A DNA stretch of 64,000 nucleotides from Trichobilharzia regenti (taxonomy: Eukaryota > Platyhelminthes > Trematoda > Strigeidida > Schistosomatidae): contig OX235264.1 in assembly GCA_944472135.2 (NCBI GenBank), positions 86,004,319 to 86,068,318 on the forward strand. Reading direction: 5' to 3'. Both the position numbers and the translations under genes were made by a program. The notes below the pieces were generated by a model. It did not search any database, had not been told where the DNA came from, and was given only the letters and a program-made list of their open reading frames with translations. Shown piece by piece: positions 59,142-64,000 of the stretch (position 1 is the first letter of the stretch; each line of letters opens with the position of its first letter).

Positions 59142-60384
59142 AAACGTGTTCGTAGAAACACAATTGTTTTAGATAGTGGCTCAAATTCGGTTATAACTGA
59201 ATTACCGCCTTGTAATACAGTATCAACTACTAGCTCACAAAATGGTTTGAGTGCAGATCTTACTCCTGTGATACAGGTGAAAGATTTTCTGTTAGAGAAC
59301 TCTGAGTTCTGTAAATTATACCTCCTTGTGAAAGATATCCAGAGGCAGGTAAGTGAACTTCAGAAAAAATTAGGTCACTTTGATACCATGTCACTGCCAA
59401 TCTCAAATATCACGAAGAGCCGTTCTGATATTGGTCAGGTTAAGTCTTTACTGGATGTAACTCAAAACAAGCTTTTGGATTTAGACCTAATAGCCTGTCT
59501 ATTAAAACAACATCCTAAAATGTCTCCAGGCAACCTAAATAAAGCTGAAAATCTGATTGACTGCTTGGCTATGGAGGTGATGAAGCGTATAACCTCTTCT
59601 TACCAGGCTATAGTTTACAACGTCCCAGATTCTCTGCCTCTGAAGACTGTAAAACTCAAAATCCTCCACTGTTGCAGCATGGCTAGTGTTCTGTGTGAGT
59701 GCAAAAGACTTCGTAAAGAGTTTATCCAGGCTAATTGTCCCATCATTTTTCAATTCAGTAATTCCCTTGATGCCAGTAAGTTTACTAAACGTCAGGATCA
59801 CTTCAGACTGAATAGCAGTTATAAGTTTGTAACCGTAGCTCAGGATAAAATACCGTGTCAGCGCAGAATAATGCGTAGTAATAACCTAGTCATCTCCTCT
59901 AGCTTAGATTTACCAAAAGGGATCGTGCACAGCAGCAGTCACCTAATGCTGACAGTAGCATTCAGCGAAATACACAATAATTACGCTTGCCAATGGAACT
60001 AGGAATTGATTTAGATACCAGTACCCCTGTGAATAAAGCCTCATCGAAAGATGTTAAATTAGCTAGAACTTCTGCAAGTTGTTCTAAGAAATTTCCCACA
60101 AACGTGGTAGCCTCCCTACGATGAACAAATTTCGCAGGGTTGAGACTAATGATGGGGAAGAATACTTTGTATTCAATAAGCCTGCTGAGAGTAAGAGTGG
60201 CAACAAACCCTCACTTGTTACGAAAAACTCCTCTAGAAACACAAGTATGTCTGGAGGTTTACATCATGCTCCAACTTTTAAAAAGTCAGGCGCAGAAACC
60301 TTGCAACCAAAGCACCTTCCCTCACAATATCCTTTAAGTTATAAAAACAACACGAAGATGTATACCGGTGTGACGGATGGGTAG
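59142..60384 (+). pseudogene. LINE ORF1 (second LINE), RRM-like
   Basis: The frame is open from 59142 to 60002 without an early ATG (SGSNSVITELPPCNTVSTTS), suggesting a lost or spliced start. A coiled-coil-like segment KDIQRQVSELQKKLGHFDTM is followed by an RRM-like region: YQAIVYNVPDSLPLKTVKLK, CECKRLRKEF, CPIIFQFSNSLDASKFTKRQ, typical of CR1/L1-group ORF1 proteins. The same protein seems to continue in another frame at 60121-60384 (FRRVETNDGEEYFVFNKPAE). Binds element RNA in living copies. Confidence 0.72.
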
Positions 60385-60829
60385 ACCTTTTGATGCTATG
60401 CTTTTTAACCGTAAACTCAGGCCCAACCTCTACTACCCTTATATCCTGAAACACATGGTAAATTTTCCAAGTGTCCCGAATCACTGGTATGACCCATGGC
60501 CACCTCATCGCACTATAACCCCGATGTACGAACACCCATTCCGACTCCCTTACCACTCATAAACTCTTGCGGAGCTGATGAACAAATAGACTTAGGTCAT
60601 GGCGACATTTTAAGCCAGTTTGTAGTATCCCGTGACTTATTCACGATATTGCTAATCAATGCACGCCTCTTAATCAATAAGATATCTGAACTAAGGACAT
60701 TACCGTTAATCGCCAAGCCTACTGTGGCTCTGATTACTGAATAATGGTGCTCATCCTCTGTACTTGATGTGCGTATAGGTATAGATGATTAAACTGTACA
60801 AATAGAGACTGCAAGCGTGGTGGAGGATG

Positions 60830-60833
<4 letters not shown>

Positions 60834-60866
<33 letters not shown>
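60834..60866. repeat. (TA)n inside LINE endonuclease frame
   Basis: Pure TA run; flanking sequence is endonuclease coding on both sides. Confidence 0.92.
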
Positions 60867-60867
<1 letters not shown>

Positions 60868-61020
60868 GTACATAACCCATTTGTAGTCAGTAAGGTGGAA
60901 GATGAAATACTGAATAAGGTACCTGACTCACTCTGGGTTGTCTTACATGGAGATTAGTACAAACTTCTCATAGGCTGTGTTTATCGAGCACCAAGCGCAA
61001 CAAAAGAAACTGATGTGTTA

Positions 61021-61148
61021 TTCCATATTTAATTTTAAATTCATGCGATTTAAGTTTATATGATTATGAACAATAAATTGTATTTGAAACGTCATCCAGT
61101 GAATAATGTTGTTTCACTGTGTGATACATCTAATAAACAAACTAATAT
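61021..61148 (+). repeat. PLE 3'-terminal block inserted in LINE
   Basis: GATTATGAACAATAAATTG, GAAACGTCATCCAGTGAATA and GTGATACATCTAATAAACAA match 29030-29130, the 3' end of the PLE at 27.4 kb. It splits the LINE endonuclease frame. Confidence 0.7.
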
Positions 61149-62215
61149 GACGCGTTATTAGCTAAATCGTTTGCACACGCCTCCTCGTTTAGTGCTAATT
61201 ACAAAATAACTGCAGGGGACTTCAATCTTCCAGAAGTCAATTGGTTAAGTAGTTCCGGCCCCAAACGCTTCGACAAGTTACTTATTACTATCGACTGTTA
61301 CGGGTGGCAACAACACGTTCAGACACCTACCCGTGGTGACAACATATTGGACCTTGTTTTTTGTCATGAAACAATCCCAGTCTCCACCTATGTTGGTAAT
61401 AGATTTTCCAGTAGTAACCATAGAATGGTACTCTGCTCTCTGCCTTTCTCACCACTAAATACAGGAAACAAAGAAGATTCGGGAAGCATGATATGTCGTA
61501 GTTACAAATATACAGACTGAGGATTAGTCCAAGAACTCATTCGACTCTGTCAACGGGATGACTATTTTACCACTGACTCCCTGGAAGCTGAAGTGTCCCT
61601 ATTTTACAGGAATGTTACCCTTTGTCTAGATAAGGTCGCTCCAAAGAAAATAGTGTAATTAAGTAGACACCGAGCTGAATATATTCCAAGGGCAAACCGC
61701 AATAAGTTAAGGAAGTTGAAGAAACAATACTGTTCCACTAAGGATATATCACTACTGCTCTCAATCTACGAGTCTCTTGAATCTATCAGGCGCCTACGCT
61801 CTCAAAAGGACCTCGACGAAGAGTTAACGGCACTTGAAAGTGCCTCCAAAGTTTACAACTTAACAGCACTTCTTATACAACGAATGCAGTCGACGAATGA
61901 CATCCCCTACCTACGTCACGACAAAGCGATCTACGTTGAGCCTGCCACCATACGTGAACTTCTCAGTGATTGGTTTGCAAACTTTAGTTTAGAAACGCGT
62001 TTGCCTGGTGAAACAGGGCAGCCTGTCGACGGACGTAATTTTGAGTGCCCGCGAGTGAGATAAACAAGTAATTTACTAGCTTGTGATTGGTCTGTTTGAT
62101 ATCACCTATAAGACTTAGTGGCGGTTATTGCAAACCTTATTGGCTGCTTTGTTTGATTTCTACTTTTTAAGGTGATTTCAATTGTTCTTTAGAATAACTG
62201 GTAATACATATAGTC

Positions 62216-64000
62216 ATGGTAGAGGGAATTAATGAAATATCAGTTGATTTAACCACTGAATTCAATGAATTAGTTCGCTTCCAAACTCTAAGGACTTGGA
62301 AGGAATGTGAAGAATGTATACGTCGTTTTCAAGAGGTGATAGGTTTATGCAAGTTGTAGTAATGGCATGTCATTATTAATTGTAGCGAACCAACAGCTTG
62401 TGTAAAATACGTGACTCTCGGGTTCGTCGTGATGAAAATGACGAGGTTGATCCAGATTACAAGTACTTGTATGCTTCATTTATATGTCATGTTGGTCATC
62501 GCCGACCATCAGAAAGCAAGCACCTGAGAATATCACAGTGAGTACTATGAATTACCTAAGCTTTATATTTAAGATCTAAGTGCATAGGATGTCCATCAAG
62601 TTTCAGATTTAAGCTGGAATTCGGACTATATAAAGTGGTCGAACCTGTCAATATTCGACACAACCATGCATTGACAAGAGAACTCCTATTGTCTGTTGAG
62701 CCAACAGTTCGGAGACTTAATTCAAAAGAAGAAAGGAAAATATTACCTCTTGTCGAAAGAAACGCCCCCCTGCCCAAGTAATGAATATGGTTGATGTTGA
62801 GTTCGGCAAGCTGATGACTTACGATGATTATCGGAATTTCCGAGAACTGGTGTACCCTAGTAAGTTATTATATTGCGTTAACAGTATGCATAGGAATGCG
62901 AGACATTGACACACTGATCCGTGAAATTCGTGACACAGGTTCAGTATGGTGCGTGATGGACAGTCGACGACGTGTGGAAAAGTTTTGTTTCGCAACAAAG
63001 GAAATGATAAGTGTGTATAAGAAATTTCCAGAGGTTGTGGGCATGGATTCAACCTACAATACGAATAAGGAAGGGTAATATTTTTATGTTAAACGAATCT
63101 CTTGCAGTCATCCTCTATATCAACTGGTCGTTACAGATGGTATGAACAGAAGTTGTCCAATCATGTACAGTATAACTCATCGTGAAAGACTTGTTGACGT
63201 TGAAGCAGTATTACGGTCCTTTAAGAATATCATGGGTGATACATCGCAGACTGTAACGTTTGTAATTGACAACAGTCATGCAGAGCAAGGTGCAATTCGT
63301 AATGAGTTCCCTGCCTGCTCCATCATATTGTGTGCATTTCATGTCATCCGGGCCTTCAATAACAAAGTAAGCGACATTACTAATGACCTAACATCCTGAA
63401 GTTCCGTGATCCTAATTGCAAAAAGATGTTTAAAGAGATGGTGTACACAACCAGTGACGGCAGGTAATTAAGTGATTGTGTTAACACATCTCTAGGTTGG
63501 AGTATCCTGCAGCCATGTCCTACATAAATAACAACTTATGGAGTTGTCGTGATATGTGGGCAGCCTGTTATATGAAAGACGTTGTCACTCTTGGCAACAA
63601 AACGAATAACAGAGTTGAGTGCTGCCATAAACACCTGAAGACACATTTAAGCAAGTGCTTCCCATTAGAATTGAGCATTCGTGAGATATGGAAGTGTTCC
63701 ATAGAGTCATCGAGAAGAAAAGCTATAGAAGGAAATCGCAACCTCCATTACTACATTCATTTTAACGTAAGTGCAATAGTTGTAACTTGAAATTTTTTAG
63801 GTGGACGAAGGCCTTTCCAGCATTTTGAGGCAGCTTACAAGCTATGCCACCTACTCACTTTACAAAAGCATCAGGAGGCATCCAGAAATGAGGGTCACCG
63901 ATTACACAGAAGCATACGTAGTATTCCAAGAAGGTGAAAGGTACTTCGTTGTGGACAAACATGACTGCAGCTGCACATGTTTTCAAAACAAAAATATGCT
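62216..64000 (+). CDS. Mutator-like (MULE) transposase with micro-introns, partial
   Basis: DNA transposase gene running off the window. The N terminus (ATG 62216, MVEGINEISVDLTTEF) leads into a FAR1/WRKY-GCM1-like zinc finger: YASFICHVGHR, SKCIGCPSSFRFKLEF, IRHNHAL. The DDE core follows: VVGMDSTYNTN (D1, 63046), YQLVVTDGMNRSCPIM, VTFVIDNSHAEQ (D2, 63268), FPACSIILCAFHVIRAF, then NKTNNRVECCHKHLK (E, 63617). A C-terminal SWIM finger begins HDCSCTC at the window edge. Spliced D-D and D-E spacings are about 63 and 94 residues. Inferred GT-AG introns: 62538-62573, 62860-62893, 63075-63107, 63367-63401, 63464-63495 and 63767-63800 (32-36 bp), each restoring frame, plus one of 38-44 bp ending at 62396. 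The junction near 62778-62810 does not keep frame. Mutator-like elements (Curupira) are known from schistosomes; assignment to them is unproven. Terminal inverted repeats were not seen. Confidence 0.88.

Larger units (their letters stand above)
60560..62063 (+). pseudogene. LINE ORF2: APE endonuclease and linker, truncated before RT
   Basis: 60640-60744 starts LLINARLLINKISELRTLPL and ALITE (the endonuclease N terminus). After a (TA)n tract come VVLHGD and LLIGCVYRAPSA. A 128-bp foreign block intervenes at 61021-61148. The frame then resumes with KITAGDFNLPEVNWLSSSGP, DNILDLVFCHETIPVSTYVG and FSSSNHRMVLC (SDH changed to SNH). 61716-62063 is the linker (RNKLRKLKKQYCSTKDISLL, then RELLSDWFANFS). 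RT is missing. The MULE begins about 150 bp further on. Confidence 0.82.

Noticed and set aside
1..64000. CRISPR arrays, operons, rRNA or prokaryotic islands
   Set aside because: No spaced direct repeats, Shine-Dalgarno patterns or dense coding; all features are eukaryotic.

Overview
The window looks like accessory, repeat-dominated nuclear DNA of a schistosome-type trematode (Schistosoma or a close relative). The DNA is AT-rich and gene-poor. It carries tRNA-headed SINEs with hammerhead ribozymes (the Sm-alpha type known from schistosomes), 5'-truncated RTE-clade LINE ends, Penelope-like elements (PLEs) with GIY-YIG endonucleases, LINEs with an ORF1 and an APE endonuclease, Ty3/gypsy LTR elements and Mutator-like DNA transposons. 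No prokaryotic feature, rRNA, real tRNA gene or CRISPR array was seen. The genus is inferred from this element repertoire and not proven.

Layout. 1-31.5 kb is intergenic or intronic DNA crowded with old insertions: RTE 3' ends (1.3, 13.3, 17.2, 18.6 and 21.7 kb), PLE pieces (7.7, 11.4-12.5, 15.1-16.5 and 27.4-29.1 kb), two SINE families (A and B) that share a head but have different bodies, hammerhead SINEs, and an inverted pair of one unidentified repeat (10.7 and 24.3 kb). 31.5-33.5 kb holds the one convincing host coding exon: a 511-residue, low-complexity, His-rich protein that ends in an LC8-type dynein light chain domain. 33.5-48 kb is again non-coding with PLE, RTE and SINE relics and a 0.5-kb nested palindrome built from hammerhead SINEs (39.1-39.6 kb). 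48.4-52.4 kb is a composite: a gypsy element with a 180-bp direct repeat at each end and a PHD-finger LINE inside. 53.1-56.7 kb is a second decayed gypsy element (gag, RT, RNase H, integrase). 57.8-58.7 kb is a decayed Mutator-like transposase. 59.1-62.1 kb is a second LINE (ORF1 and endonuclease). 62.2-64.0 kb is a largely intact Mutator-like (MULE) transposase gene that runs off the window.

Most notable. (1) The MULE gene at the right end is cut by at least six GT-AG micro-introns of only 32-36 bp; removing each restores the transposase frame, and all three catalytic acidic residues are present. (2) The dynein-light-chain exon carries a long disordered N-terminal extension. (3) Hammerhead ribozyme folds occur in two SINE subfamilies and, on the minus strand, in a PLE 3' end; two loci have head-to-head inverted hammerhead copies. 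(4) SINE family B ends with the same 3' terminal block as the local RTE LINE, which suggests a SINE/LINE partnership. Several insertions are nested, with readable target duplications that give relative ages.
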